Shown one piece after another: positions 9,522 to 17,894 of a stretch of 31,662 nucleotides of DNA. This stretch comes from a virus: IMG/VR virus record IMGVR_UViG_3300032116_000870, positions 1 through 31,662 of that record. The stretch is one strand, 5' to 3'. The stretch's first letter is position 1, and every line of letters begins with the position of its first letter. The notes under the pieces were generated by a model. It had not been told where the DNA came from. It ran no database searches and saw nothing but the letters and a program-made list of their open reading frames with translations. The translations under genes were made by a program, and so were the position numbers.

Positions 9522-10529
9522 TCAACCCATGTTATAGATTGCTAAGTCAGCCAAACCTGCTGGGCGGCGTTCCAAGTCGCCGGTAGCTCCACCAGCCGCA
9601 CCAAACAATTTAGCGCCAGTCAGTGCCGCACCACCAAGACCTGCAACTTGAGACACGGCAGAAGGGGGCGTCTGATACACAGAGCTTGACTGCTGAGTCA
9701 ATGGCAAGCCGCGCAAGATGTCAGACATGAAGCCCAACTGCTTGTATGGGTAGTTCTGGTAGTTCAAGAAGTCTTGGTACTGGTTGTTCAGCACGTTCTG
9801 AACTTGCTGTTGCTGCTGGCCACCGAACTGGTTCTGCAGCCCCAAGATGCCCATGTTCTGCTGATACTGCGTGTTGCCGATGTTGGCCAAGTTACCTGCG
9901 GCAGTATTAGCTGTCTGCAAACCCTGAAGTCCCAAACCTGCGCCAAACTGTTGTTGCTGCGCGTTCAGCTGGTTCTGCGTATTGAACTGCTGCATAGCTT
10001 GTTGGTAAGCATTGTTCAGCCCCTGAGACTGAATGTCGTTCAGCTGCATACCAAGATTGCGCTCGCGCTCGGCTCGCATAATTGCGTCTCTGCCGCCACC
10101 AAAAGCACCGGCTTTAGTAGCTTGACCTTGTTGCTGAGTGCCTGCAATATCTGACTGGCGTTGGGCTTCCCGCTTCTGGATGTCCACCACATTCTGCATG
10201 TAGGGGCTCATCATGCTAGATGCCGCGCCGCTTGTAAAATTAGCCGGGTTAAATGTGTACTGCGTGTTCAGAGCGCCAAGACCTGCCATGCCTGAGAGCG
10301 CGGTTGCATCGCCCAACTGAGGAGCGGCCTGCATTGCCCCTGCGTTTTGATACGCCTGCTGTTGCAAAGGTGTGAACTGCGCAACGCGATCCCCCTGATA
10401 CTGCATGTAGGGGTTTTGCTCAGTGTCGGTAAAGTACTGCGCTTTACCTAGCATTTCCTCTACAAACGGCTTAGCGTAGTCGGGGATTGAGGTTTGCGAT
10501 ATCGTTTGTTGGGATTCTTGTAAAGCCAT
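9522..10529 (-). CDS. Glutamine-rich putative virion protein, 335 aa
   Basis: The N-terminus has TSIPDYAKPFVEEMLGKAQ and PYMQYQGDRVAQFTPLQQQA, a pattern common at the start of uncharacterised virion proteins of short-tailed phages. Residues about 90-290 are rich in Gln, Asn, Gly and Ala. They include GAFGGGRDAIMRAERERN and runs such as GGQQQQQVQNVLNNQYQ, giving a low-complexity, probably helical body. The C-terminus (VAGLGGAALTGAKLFGAAGG) is small-residue rich. The ATG at 10529 has an AGGA about 8 bases upstream. The gene lies 10 bases after the 808-residue gene and directly before the 588-residue gene. The three together look like an internal virion protein set. No catalytic motif is seen. 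Confidence 0.75.
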   Translation of the reverse strand: MALQESQQTISQTSIPDYAKPFVEEMLGKAQYFTDTEQNPYMQYQGDRVAQFTPLQQQAYQNAGAMQAAPQLGDATALSGMAGLGALNTQYTFNPANFTSGAASSMMSPYMQNVVDIQKREAQRQSDIAGTQQQGQATKAGAFGGGRDAIMRAERERNLGMQLNDIQSQGLNNAYQQAMQQFNTQNQLNAQQQQFGAGLGLQGLQTANTAAGNLANIGNTQYQQNMGILGLQNQFGGQQQQQVQNVLNNQYQDFLNYQNYPYKQLGFMSDILRGLPLTQQSSSVYQTPPSAVSQVAGLGGAALTGAKLFGAAGGATGDLERRPAGLADLAIYNMG

Positions 10530-10539
10530 GATCTATTCC

Positions 10540-12966
10540 TTACGCGGGAAGGTATTTGTCGGCACGCGTGTTGGCCGCTACTTTGTTTTTGCCTGTGGTC
10601 TTGCCCCGGGCTTTCTGAACTCGGTCCATCATGGCGTACAACTTACGAGCGCCAGCTTCTGTAGAGCCGTTACCCAGCTCAGACACGATGCGTGCAGGCA
10701 CTACGAACTCACCATCGGCAAGGCGTGCGGGTTGCTGCTTACGGCCAATGGTTGCTGGAATGCTGTCAGACACGCCGTCACCGGGACCACGAAGTAGTCG
10801 ACCGCCATCAGAGTAGCTACCCAAAGAACCCAGACCACCGCCTACGGCGTAGCCCATAGCGCCGCCCATAGCAGCCAGCTCTTTTCCTGAAGCGTCGTAG
10901 CGTTTGTTATTGTTGCCCAAGTAAGTGCCGTCGTCTTGCAACGTTGCGGTGATGGTTTCAGTGCTATAGCCTGACGAATCAACAACAGAAATTGTTGAAG
11001 GCTTACCTGCTTTAGCAGCGGTAGCAGCGGCTGTGGCTTTTTCGGCAGCGGTCAATGGTGCCACATACTTAGGGTTAAGTACCATTTTGCCATCAACATT
11101 GATATACTTTTTCTTGGTCAGATCGGTTGGATAGCCAAGAACGGCTTCTTCGTACGGTTTGGCAATCTCACTGGCTACAGACCTAGTTGGGTATTTGGCT
11201 GCGCCGGGAGTTCCTGCACCTTTGCCGATCAGGTAGTTGTATGCCGCCAACGAGTCACTGCCCTGCGTGTTATATAGTTTGTCATGCTCTTCAGGCGTCG
11301 TAGGAATGTAAGGCGTGTAGCCCAAGCTACCGCCGCCAGCGGTGTACGCATCTTTAAGCTGTTGGATGCCAATGAATCCGCCGTATGGACGACCGGGGAT
11401 GTTAGGTTGCACAGTGGTAGAACCGTCAGCGTTAAACGTCAAATCGCCGGGGTTGTTGACATTTCCATAAGGGTTAGTCGTGCCGGGAGGCGCATAGGTC
11501 TGTGGGGTTGTTTTTTCCGCTGCCTTGACTGCGTCATACCGGCGCTGAACTTCATTGCGAGACAATCCAAAAGCTTGGGCGGCATCATTGATGGAGTACT
11601 TGTTGTCATCCATAAACTTGACCCAGTCTTTGTCAGAGACGTTTCCACCCAGTTCTTTTGACAACGCGTACGCACCTTTGTCGAGGTTGTACCCGCGAGT
11701 AATGTCTTCTTTTGACCAACCCGCGTATTTGGGGTCATGTCTGATAACGGCGTTGTAGTATTCAGTAGGGTCAATACCTTCGGCTACCATGCGGTTGTAG
11801 ATGCCAAGCGTGCCAGAACCGCCAGTGGTGTCTGTTGAACCTACAAATGGACTCGCCAGACTAGCAATGTAACGGTTGACATCGGCGGGGTTAGCGTTTG
11901 TATCTATGATGGCTTGATCAAGGTTTATATCTTTGTTGGCGGGGTTTGATAAAAAACTGCCCATCTGTGCGTCTGTATAAGCAGTGTATGTAGGAGAAGC
12001 CTGATACGTGCCGTAGGCTTGCCCAATTGTGTCTTGTCCAATACCAAGGTTTGTAAGGTAGTCTATAGCGGCTTGTTGATTGGCTGCGGTGTCGCCGCCG
12101 CTAGCAGTGGTAAACTGTTTATAGGCCGATGCAATATCTTCGGCTGAACTGTCTTTTGTCAGCGTTGTGTAATCACCACCGCCAGCCAAGGCCACAATAC
12201 CACCGCCAGCCATGGGCGTGGCGTATGCGTCAGCGAAGTTACGTGCGCCCCACTCGCTGGCCAACACCGGAGCTAAAGCACGGGGGGCTTGAGGACGATC
12301 CCCCGTTACGTACTGTCGAATGTACGCGGGGTTGGTGTTGGTAGGCGCTTTAGTTGCCGTTGGCACCATCATGTCTGCCATGATTGGCGAAGCTGCTGCG
12401 GCTAGGGGCATCATGTTCTGTTTGGCAAAACTCATTGCCGCTGTTGGGCTAGACGTTGCTGCATTAAAACCGGCAGACAGCACGTCTGCTTTAGGGGCCG
12501 CCGCAATTGCTTGCGTAGCGCCAAACCCGCTTTCGGGAGAGCCAATCGGCCCCTGAAGACCTTCTGCTGCTGAACCAATAGACGCTGAACCCGCACCCAT
12601 CAAACTATCGCCCAAGCCCGCGCCACCATAAGCACCCAGCCCGGCCATGAGGCCCTTAGACAAACTGCCGGTAGCCAAACCCGTAACCCCACCAACCAAC
12701 AAGCCCGCAGAGGCCGCACTAGACAAACCACCAAAAGCTATGCCCATACCGGCAGGGCCAAGCGCAAAGCCTGCGATCATTGGCAACAACTTCTTCAGGA
12801 AGTTAGCTTCGGGTAAACCCGTATCTGGATTGATTGTCAGTGAGCCGCCATGCTTCATGGCCAAAGCCTGCAGACCGGCAACCTCGTGCGGGGTCATGTG
12901 AACAAGCATAGAGTCGCCGTTGCGACCCTTGGAGGACATGTGATTGGCTAAAACGTGCAGGCTCAT
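10540..12966 (-). CDS. Large Gly/Ala-rich putative internal virion protein, 808 aa
   Basis: The N-terminus reads LANHMSSKGRNGDSMLVHMT followed by EVAGLQALA and SLTINPDTGLPEA. A long hydrophobic Gly/Ala-rich region at about residues 55-130 could cross or insert into a membrane. The middle (about 300-560) is soluble, with many Tyr, Asp and Thr. MAGGGIVALAGGG occurs near residue 255. The last 120 residues carry GPGDGVSDSIPATIG, LADGEFVVPARIVSELGNGS and GARKLYAMMDRVQKARG, a C-terminal signature of many phage structural proteins of unknown role. I start at the ATG at 12966, with AGAGG 5 bases upstream. A TTG 57 bases earlier overlaps the upstream gene and has no good ribosome site. An internal or ejected virion role is inferred. 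Confidence 0.75.
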   Translation of the reverse strand: MSLHVLANHMSSKGRNGDSMLVHMTPHEVAGLQALAMKHGGSLTINPDTGLPEANFLKKLLPMIAGFALGPAGMGIAFGGLSSAASAGLLVGGVTGLATGSLSKGLMAGLGAYGGAGLGDSLMGAGSASIGSAAEGLQGPIGSPESGFGATQAIAAAPKADVLSAGFNAATSSPTAAMSFAKQNMMPLAAAASPIMADMMVPTATKAPTNTNPAYIRQYVTGDRPQAPRALAPVLASEWGARNFADAYATPMAGGGIVALAGGGDYTTLTKDSSAEDIASAYKQFTTASGGDTAANQQAAIDYLTNLGIGQDTIGQAYGTYQASPTYTAYTDAQMGSFLSNPANKDINLDQAIIDTNANPADVNRYIASLASPFVGSTDTTGGSGTLGIYNRMVAEGIDPTEYYNAVIRHDPKYAGWSKEDITRGYNLDKGAYALSKELGGNVSDKDWVKFMDDNKYSINDAAQAFGLSRNEVQRRYDAVKAAEKTTPQTYAPPGTTNPYGNVNNPGDLTFNADGSTTVQPNIPGRPYGGFIGIQQLKDAYTAGGGSLGYTPYIPTTPEEHDKLYNTQGSDSLAAYNYLIGKGAGTPGAAKYPTRSVASEIAKPYEEAVLGYPTDLTKKKYINVDGKMVLNPKYVAPLTAAEKATAAATAAKAGKPSTISVVDSSGYSTETITATLQDDGTYLGNNNKRYDASGKELAAMGGAMGYAVGGGLGSLGSYSDGGRLLRGPGDGVSDSIPATIGRKQQPARLADGEFVVPARIVSELGNGSTEAGARKLYAMMDRVQKARGKTTGKNKVAANTRADKYLPA

Positions 12967-13000
12967 AGTTGCCTCTCGGAATGGGGGTTGATTGAGTTTA

Positions 13001-13654
13001 TCATGTTGGGAGCGCAGACACAAATGACATGGTAGCTACCACCGACTGCGTAGAAGGCTTAGTGGGCGTGCCGGAAGCGGCAAGGTGTTGAATAGTTACA
13101 TCAGCGTTAGTTGGCGACCAGTAAATCTCAACGTAGTCATTTGCCGCCATACTTAAAAAATAGTTCCACCCAATAATAGAGTGTCCGGGCGTACCGCCGT
13201 GGCTGTTTGGAATAGAAAGAAACCCCGTTGAGCCAGTTATATCTGTGCCGTTTTGACGTAGCCAGATATACACGTCCTGCAGACCAACGTTTGCATTTGA
13301 AAACTGTGTGCTGAACTGTAAGTTGTATATACCAGCCGTTGCTACAGTAATTTGAGATGAGCTAATAGACACATCATTTGCAAAATCAGTAGTATTAAAC
13401 GTCATTAACGTAGCTGTATTAGCTGTCGTTGTTTGGTCTTGGTCGCTAGAGAATGCGCCGTAAGGAACGCGCAAACCCGCTGTATTTGAGGAAGTGTTTA
13501 ACTCTCTTGTGAAGTTATCAAGCTGGTTAAAGTACAAACGTAGGACGTTGTTAAGCTGCTCCTGATACCGCGAGTCGTACTGCCCCGGAGCAAGGGGTAA
13601 GTTAGGCGCAGCAACTCTATTAAGCTCATAGTTAGAAGTAACAACAAGAGTCAT
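13001..13654 (-). CDS. Virion protein with C1q/TNF-like jelly-roll domain, 217 aa
   Basis: Residues about 16-53 form LPLAPGQYDSRYQEQLNNVL and RLYFNQLDNFTREL, an N-terminal helical segment shared by many phage tail-associated proteins. Residues about 64-215 look like a C1q/TNF-type beta sandwich: VPYGAFSSDQDQT, an ITVATAGIYNLQFSTQF strand motif, VYIWLRQNGTDI, NYFLSMAANDYVEIYW and a closing VVATMSFVSAL. In phages this fold forms trimers on fibres or spikes and often binds ligands. The ATG overlaps the stop of the gp10-like gene as ATGA, so the two are probably translationally coupled. The fold is assigned by eye from strand motifs, without a structural search. Confidence 0.75.
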   Translation of the reverse strand: MTLVVTSNYELNRVAAPNLPLAPGQYDSRYQEQLNNVLRLYFNQLDNFTRELNTSSNTAGLRVPYGAFSSDQDQTTTANTATLMTFNTTDFANDVSISSSQITVATAGIYNLQFSTQFSNANVGLQDVYIWLRQNGTDITGSTGFLSIPNSHGGTPGHSIIGWNYFLSMAANDYVEIYWSPTNADVTIQHLAASGTPTKPSTQSVVATMSFVSALPT

Positions 13655-15789
13655 CGTCTGCCATCCGGTCTAATGTCAATACGAGTTGCGCCAAGCTGCC
13701 ACTGCGTACCAAGTGTGTCGGACGACGCTTTCAAAATCAACTGGCGACCGCGAAGGCGTGTGTTGACCTGCCCCGTGAAACCTTCAGTGATTGTGTACTG
13801 AACGCCAGTAAGTTGATCTACGTCCGCAGCAACGGGAGTGCTTGTGCCTGAACCCGAGTTCTGCATGGGGTACACGGTCAGCGTTAGCTGCGGTGTTGTG
13901 TTCTCGTCTGACCCTGCAAAGCTCAAGTCAGGCAACATGCGCCAAACAAACCCGAAGTTGTGGCCGTCCCCAATGTCAAACTCAGACGAGGAAATATATG
14001 CTTCGATAGGCAATGGTGTAGCGTTTTCTTCATCGTTAACGCCTAGTTCATGGCTGACAATCTTGCCTTCGCCGCCCGTGCCGTATGTGGCTGCAATAGG
14101 GTAGTTTTGTAAGCCTGAGTCCAACCACGCTGTTCGTGCCATCGTGCCGTAGTACCACACTTTTTCAAGATAGTTGTACACCACGTACTTGTCAATTGCA
14201 GTGCTGTCTTTAGAGCAGTAGAACCACCACACTTCATTAAAGCCTTCGTTGGTGCTACCAAACACTTGGTAGTTTTGGGTCAAGTTAATGTCTTGGTAAA
14301 TGAACTTGCGCAGATCACAGTTGAGCGTCTGCACGCGGCCATCGTATGAGTAGAACTTATCTACGCCCATCCAATACACAACACCAGAAGCTAGGGCTAC
14401 TGAGTTGGGGCCAAGGATAGAAACGTTGTCACCCAAGAGCTGTGAACTCCACACAAACGGAGCGCCCAAGTACTGAAGCGAATACACAGAAGCATCTGTG
14501 AACACCACAATCTCTTGACGGGTTTGGATAACAGACACAATCTTTGAGCCGTGCGACAAACGGATACTACCTGCTTGGTTTGTAATTGCGGGCGTCCACA
14601 TTGTGGGGTTTTCCTGATCCGACCAGCGAATCAGCATTGGGTCTTGTACGGTGCTACCAATATCATTGCAACCAAACGCAAACACAAAGCGACTCGCATC
14701 AGATACAAAAATGGAGTTTTGTATAGTAGGCACATCAGACGCACCGCCTAGACTTGACAGCAAAATACCACGAACCGACAAAGAATGAATTCCAGACTGA
14801 GTGCCCGTTGTGTTAATCGCCACACCGCCAAAGGTTGCAGCTAGGGTCACAGTCGTAGTAGTAAAAGATGTGGCTGTTACATAGTACGTCACATTAGGAA
14901 AAAGACCTGTAGGTAAAGCGCCTGTGGTTACAAGCTGTAGCGCGTCTCCTACAAGTAGGCCGTGCGCATCACCAAAAGTCAAAATCCCGGGGCTTGCAAT
15001 GCTGATGGTAAATGTCTGACCGGGTAGCTGGACGCTAGCGTTCCAGTAATAAATAGCGCCGCCAACGGAGGCAAAGATCAAGTCTTCACCAAAGTTAGAC
15101 TGCGTCCATAGCTGCAAGGGTGCGCCAGTAACTTTATTAGTACCCCAACCGCCAAGACCCCAGCCACCACCGCCCCAACCCACCGACGGTGTCTGCACCT
15201 CAGAAGCCACGTTAACTAAATAAGTTGCAACTACGCTTGCGCCGCCACCCGTACCAGAGCCGTTTGATAGCGTGTTACCAAAAGCAGTAATTGTGTACGT
15301 GTTAAGGTCGACAACAGATACTTGGTATTCTCTGTTTAAAAGCAGAGCTGTAATGGTGGAGTTGATACCCGTAGCGCCGCTAAAGATCACAAAGTCGTTG
15401 GAGTTACAGCCGTGCGCTGCGTCATACACAGTAATTGTGGATGAGTTGTTTACAACCGTAAAAGGATCGCCTGTGCCGCTTGAACCCAGCATAGGGCGCA
15501 CAACTTTGCGAACAGGTGTGATGTCAAAGAACACACCACCTTGGTTAATGTAGAACTTAAGACTAGTACCAGCGCCGATCAAGTTCTGTCCAGCCAGTGT
15601 CACCCAGTTCCAAAGAGAGCGGCACACACCTAAGAACGTATCCGCAGAGAACTGAATCCAGCCGCCAATCTTCTCAGGCGTACCTTGACGAAAGCGTACC
15701 TTGTCACACTCGTACCAACCGCCTTCAGTGGTGTAGCGTGTATTCTCCCGGTTGACGCCCGGCTTAAACAGTACTTTTTGTAGTGGCAT
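13651..15789 (-). CDS. P22 gp10-like packaged-DNA stabilisation / tail protein, 712 aa
   Basis: The N-terminus (LFKPGVNRENTRY, EGGWYECDKVRFRQGTPEKI, then TFLGVCRSLWNWVTLAG) is the hallmark of a phage family that I recall as P22 gp10-like DNA-stabilising proteins. These sit at the tail hub and close the portal channel after packaging. The rest is beta-rich with repeated W- and Y-containing strands, as in a propeller. Two AAHG or DAHGLLVGD insert motifs occur near residues 130 and 275. The ATG at 15789 has an AGGA 7 bases upstream. It follows the endolysin gene by 8 bases and overlaps the next gene by 4. A tail location is likely; the exact gp10 equivalence is moderately sure. Confidence 0.75.
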   Translation of the reverse strand: MPLQKVLFKPGVNRENTRYTTEGGWYECDKVRFRQGTPEKIGGWIQFSADTFLGVCRSLWNWVTLAGQNLIGAGTSLKFYINQGGVFFDITPVRKVVRPMLGSSGTGDPFTVVNNSSTITVYDAAHGCNSNDFVIFSGATGINSTITALLLNREYQVSVVDLNTYTITAFGNTLSNGSGTGGGASVVATYLVNVASEVQTPSVGWGGGGWGLGGWGTNKVTGAPLQLWTQSNFGEDLIFASVGGAIYYWNASVQLPGQTFTISIASPGILTFGDAHGLLVGDALQLVTTGALPTGLFPNVTYYVTATSFTTTTVTLAATFGGVAINTTGTQSGIHSLSVRGILLSSLGGASDVPTIQNSIFVSDASRFVFAFGCNDIGSTVQDPMLIRWSDQENPTMWTPAITNQAGSIRLSHGSKIVSVIQTRQEIVVFTDASVYSLQYLGAPFVWSSQLLGDNVSILGPNSVALASGVVYWMGVDKFYSYDGRVQTLNCDLRKFIYQDINLTQNYQVFGSTNEGFNEVWWFYCSKDSTAIDKYVVYNYLEKVWYYGTMARTAWLDSGLQNYPIAATYGTGGEGKIVSHELGVNDEENATPLPIEAYISSSEFDIGDGHNFGFVWRMLPDLSFAGSDENTTPQLTLTVYPMQNSGSGTSTPVAADVDQLTGVQYTITEGFTGQVNTRLRGRQLILKASSDTLGTQWQLGATRIDIRPDGRR

Positions 15790-15797
15790 TGGCAGTC

Positions 15798-16304
15798 CTA
15801 GGATAGAAACAGTGCTTTTTCAGCGTCCCTGCGCTTTTTTAGCCCTGCCAGTATTTTGCCACCACCCATGCAATACAGCAAGAGCGCATCGGCTGCGCCT
15901 TCCCAATCTCCACGGTTTATTTTCATCCGAATAGACGAGCGCTGAAACCCACCCAGTCCGGCATTGAAGGAAAAGCTGACGCACGCATCGAAAGCGCCTT
16001 GACGACCAGATACAGCGGGAGCAAGTCTAAGAACACCACGTTCAAAAATAGCGATGTCATTGTCGAATATCTTATAGATTTCTTCTTTTGTCCAGACACG
16101 GTTGTCCTCCGGTTTTAATGGCATTTCTTTGCGGATCATGGGGGTTTCTTTGCCTTCCACCCTTGCCACGGGCAGACGGATTTGGTCTTGGTACAGCACA
16201 TGCCCATAACCAATCGTCCAGATCTGAGCAGGGCACAGGTACGGTTTAGTCCTGTACCCCTCCCATTGGTGCATTAACTTAGCGCCAGCTTCGCCCAGTT
16301 TCAT
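15798..16304 (-). CDS. Endolysin, T4-type lysozyme (GH24 muramidase), 168 aa
   Basis: The protein should cleave the glycan strands of peptidoglycan at the end of infection. The family signature is clear: QWEGYRTKPYLCPAQIWTIG followed by YGH, with E15 as the general acid, C24 at the second catalytic position and T30. The spacing E-x8-C-x5-T fits the known E/D-or-C/T variants of GH24. The C-terminus has the usual GLKKRRDAEKALF. The length is normal for the family. There is no signal peptide or N-terminal anchor segment, so it is probably a cytoplasmic enzyme released by a holin. Its ATG overlaps the holin stop (ATGA). An insert at about residues 40-65 between the catalytic loop and the helical lobe lengthens it slightly. 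Confidence 0.93.
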   Translation of the reverse strand: MKLGEAGAKLMHQWEGYRTKPYLCPAQIWTIGYGHVLYQDQIRLPVARVEGKETPMIRKEMPLKPEDNRVWTKEEIYKIFDNDIAIFERGVLRLAPAVSGRQGAFDACVSFSFNAGLGGFQRSSIRMKINRGDWEGAADALLLYCMGGGKILAGLKKRRDAEKALFLS

Positions 16305-16804
16305 TTCTTGCTCCAGCTTCTTGAGCCAAACCAGAAGCCAATGATCCCGCCCAACATGGCCATCTCATCGCTAGAGAAGATGATGTCAGACAAACGAATT
16401 AGGTCTTCCATGCTCATCACCAAACTTGGGCGGCTGTACACGTAGTAGGCAATCCAAGCGTTAATGGCACACAGTTCCAGCACAAAAATGTACGTCACCA
16501 TCGGGCGAACCGTGCCCACAAAGTTCACCACCCATGTGCTGGCATTGTCCATAATCTTCTTGTCATGGTCATAGGCTGCAACAGTCATCTGGGCATCTGT
16601 CTCCATTGCAATCTGGTCGGTGCGAATTTCTTCCATGCGTTCTTGAGCCGCAAAGCCTTGAGCCGCCATTTGAAGCTGCATCTGCATTTGGATATTAGCC
16701 AGTGCCAGCTCGTGCTTCTGGTCAGCTTTGTTCTGGAAGTAATCCAGCAGTTTGGGCAAGCCCGATATGAGCAAACCGCCAAGTGTTGAGAATAGTGAAA
16801 GCAT
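16301..16804 (-). CDS. Holin, 3TM type (gene-transfer-agent holin family), 167 aa
   Basis: The order of segments fits the 3TM holin family. There is a hydrophobic N-terminus (about residues 3-22) and a Gln/Met-rich amphipathic helical middle (30-80). One long or two short membrane spans lie at about 91-123 (WVVNFVGTVRPMVTYIFVLE onward). A last short span at 146-161 ends GIIGFWFGSRSWSKK, the characteristic family ending. It would form membrane lesions that release the endolysin encoded immediately downstream, with a 4-base ATGA overlap. Its own ATG overlaps the stop of the 57-residue gene. I am fairly sure of the family; the timing role is known for holins in general and not shown here. Confidence 0.85.
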   Translation of the reverse strand: MLSLFSTLGGLLISGLPKLLDYFQNKADQKHELALANIQMQMQLQMAAQGFAAQERMEEIRTDQIAMETDAQMTVAAYDHDKKIMDNASTWVVNFVGTVRPMVTYIFVLELCAINAWIAYYVYSRPSLVMSMEDLIRLSDIIFSSDEMAMLGGIIGFWFGSRSWSKK

Positions 16805-16977
16805 TACAGTCCTATCATTCCAAGAAGTTTATCGACAATTTTCCCCGCCAACTCGTCAGGCAAGAAGCGGAGCAGACCAAGCACCCACCACGCCACACAG
16901 AGCCTGACGAACACCTTGAAGAAGAGGTCAGCTTGTTTTTGGTACTCATTCACCGACCACACCTTGCTGTAGCGCAT
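16804..16977 (-). CDS. Small membrane protein, 57 aa, in the lysis cassette
   Basis: This short gene fills the gap between the 164-residue gene and the holin. It starts MRYSKVWSVNEYQKQ, has one strong hydrophobic span at about residues 18-38 (containing LFFKVFVRLCVAWWVLGLL), then PDELAGKIVDKLLGMIGL, an amphipathic tail. Its ATG lies inside the end of the 164-residue gene (28-base overlap) and its TAA overlaps the holin ATG (TAATG). A GTG at codon 9 with AAGG upstream is an alternative start. Tight coupling to the holin suggests a lysis accessory role such as an antiholin or second pore protein. That is inference from position and topology. Confidence 0.7.
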   Translation of the reverse strand: MRYSKVWSVNEYQKQADLFFKVFVRLCVAWWVLGLLRFLPDELAGKIVDKLLGMIGL

Positions 16978-17444
16978 AGTTCGTTAATTTGTGTAAGCCC
17001 CCAGCCAACAGCACCAACAAACATCACAATAATTACAATGGCAATTGCCCACTCCATCTGTTCGGCCTCGGCCTCTTTGCGCTTTTTCTCTTCAGCGTGT
17101 AAGGCCGCCATCTCTTTGGCATCATCCCTGTCCAGTTCAGCTTGACGGGCTTTAGCCGCATTCCATACATCTATGCGCCCAGCTTGCATAAACAACATTT
17201 TTAACTGCTCTTCAAACCGTTTGGCTTCATCCAAAGCCATCTCAATCTGTAACGCCGCACCAAGGTTAGACTTACCGCCCGTACGCTTGGCGTGAAGCAT
17301 GGCCTTCGTAGCGGTTGACTTGGCATCAAAAAGCTTGGCTATTGACGGCGTTAGGCCTGCCAGATCACTAGCCACTTTACTAGCTTTTTTAACGACACTG
17401 ATTGCAGTTTGCAATCCTTCTAGCGCCGTGATTGGATCAATCAT
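16950..17444 (-). CDS. C-terminally anchored coiled-coil membrane protein, 164 aa
   Basis: No named family is recognised. Residues 1-45 are moderately hydrophobic and helical. About 65-130 is a highly charged helix likely to form a coiled coil, ending KKRKEAEAEQMEW. Residues 132-150 (AIAIVIIVMFVGAVGWGL) are a clear membrane span, with a short 14-residue tail holding two Cys. The positive and acidic helix next to a single span recalls inner-membrane lysis proteins, but the orientation is opposite to a classical i-spanin (Rz), whose anchor is N-terminal. Its ATG overlaps the stop of the 150-residue gene (ATGA). A lysis accessory role is a guess from context. Confidence 0.75.
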   Translation of the reverse strand: MIDPITALEGLQTAISVVKKASKVASDLAGLTPSIAKLFDAKSTATKAMLHAKRTGGKSNLGAALQIEMALDEAKRFEEQLKMLFMQAGRIDVWNAAKARQAELDRDDAKEMAALHAEEKKRKEAEAEQMEWAIAIVIIVMFVGAVGWGLTQINELCATARCGR

Positions 17445-17893
17445 CTAAATTCAAAACTTAAATTTGCATGACGAGGGTACTGTACAACGCGCTCCCCTTC
17501 AGGACACTTGTACTTGATCGTCGCCAGCAAAGTGGCTTTGCCGTTAGTAACCTTCTCCTTGCCTACCATCGTAAGTTCGTAGGTGAACGTATCAATCTCT
17601 GGCCCGGCTGGGCCGCTAAACTTGCTTGCGGTGGTGGTTGCCTCATGCACCATACCAGCCGCATCACGGATGCTTGGCGTAAAACTCTCGACAGAACAGT
17701 CGTCCCGCTTCTTTATTCTTGCAACCGTGACGTTGATGGGCTTGCCAGCTTCTGCCACAATCTTAAAGTTTTCAGGCGACCACTCAATGATTGCGCGGTC
17801 AAACCAACCAAACTTGTCGGCAAGCGTGTAACTACCGCCTAAAGCGGCAACGGTAGCGGCAACGGCTCCAATTGCTTTGGTAATGTCAACCAT
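17441..17893 (-). CDS. Putative exported or membrane-anchored beta-rich protein, 150 aa
   Basis: The N-terminus (ITKAIGAVAATVAALGGSYT) is hydrophobic and could be an uncleaved signal anchor. The rest looks like a beta sandwich, with alternating strands such as PINVTVARIKKRDD, TFTYELTMVGKE, ATLLATIKYKC and HANLSFEF. Two cysteines, C66 and C130, could form a disulphide in the periplasm. I chose the ATG at 17893, one base after the 30-residue gene, with GGGG 5-8 bases before it. A TTG at 17914 would overlap that gene. No family is recognised. Its position ahead of the holin and endolysin suggests a periplasmic lysis or superinfection function, which is not proven by sequence. Confidence 0.7.
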   Translation of the reverse strand: MVDITKAIGAVAATVAALGGSYTLADKFGWFDRAIIEWSPENFKIVAEAGKPINVTVARIKKRDDCSVESFTPSIRDAAGMVHEATTTASKFSGPAGPEIDTFTYELTMVGKEKVTNGKATLLATIKYKCPEGERVVQYPRHANLSFEFR

Positions 17894-17894
17894 T

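Noticed and set aside
9517-9525. TTG start for the 588-residue protein and similar TTG/GTG starts at 13023, 17914, 18205 and 27428
   Set aside because: In each case an ATG a few codons later fits the gene junction or ribosome site better and avoids extra overlap with the upstream gene.
16585-16782. 65-codon frame nested in the holin gene, considered as an embedded Rz1-like gene
   Set aside because: It is rich in Trp, Arg and Cys with no lipobox or signal sequence, as expected from a random alternative frame.
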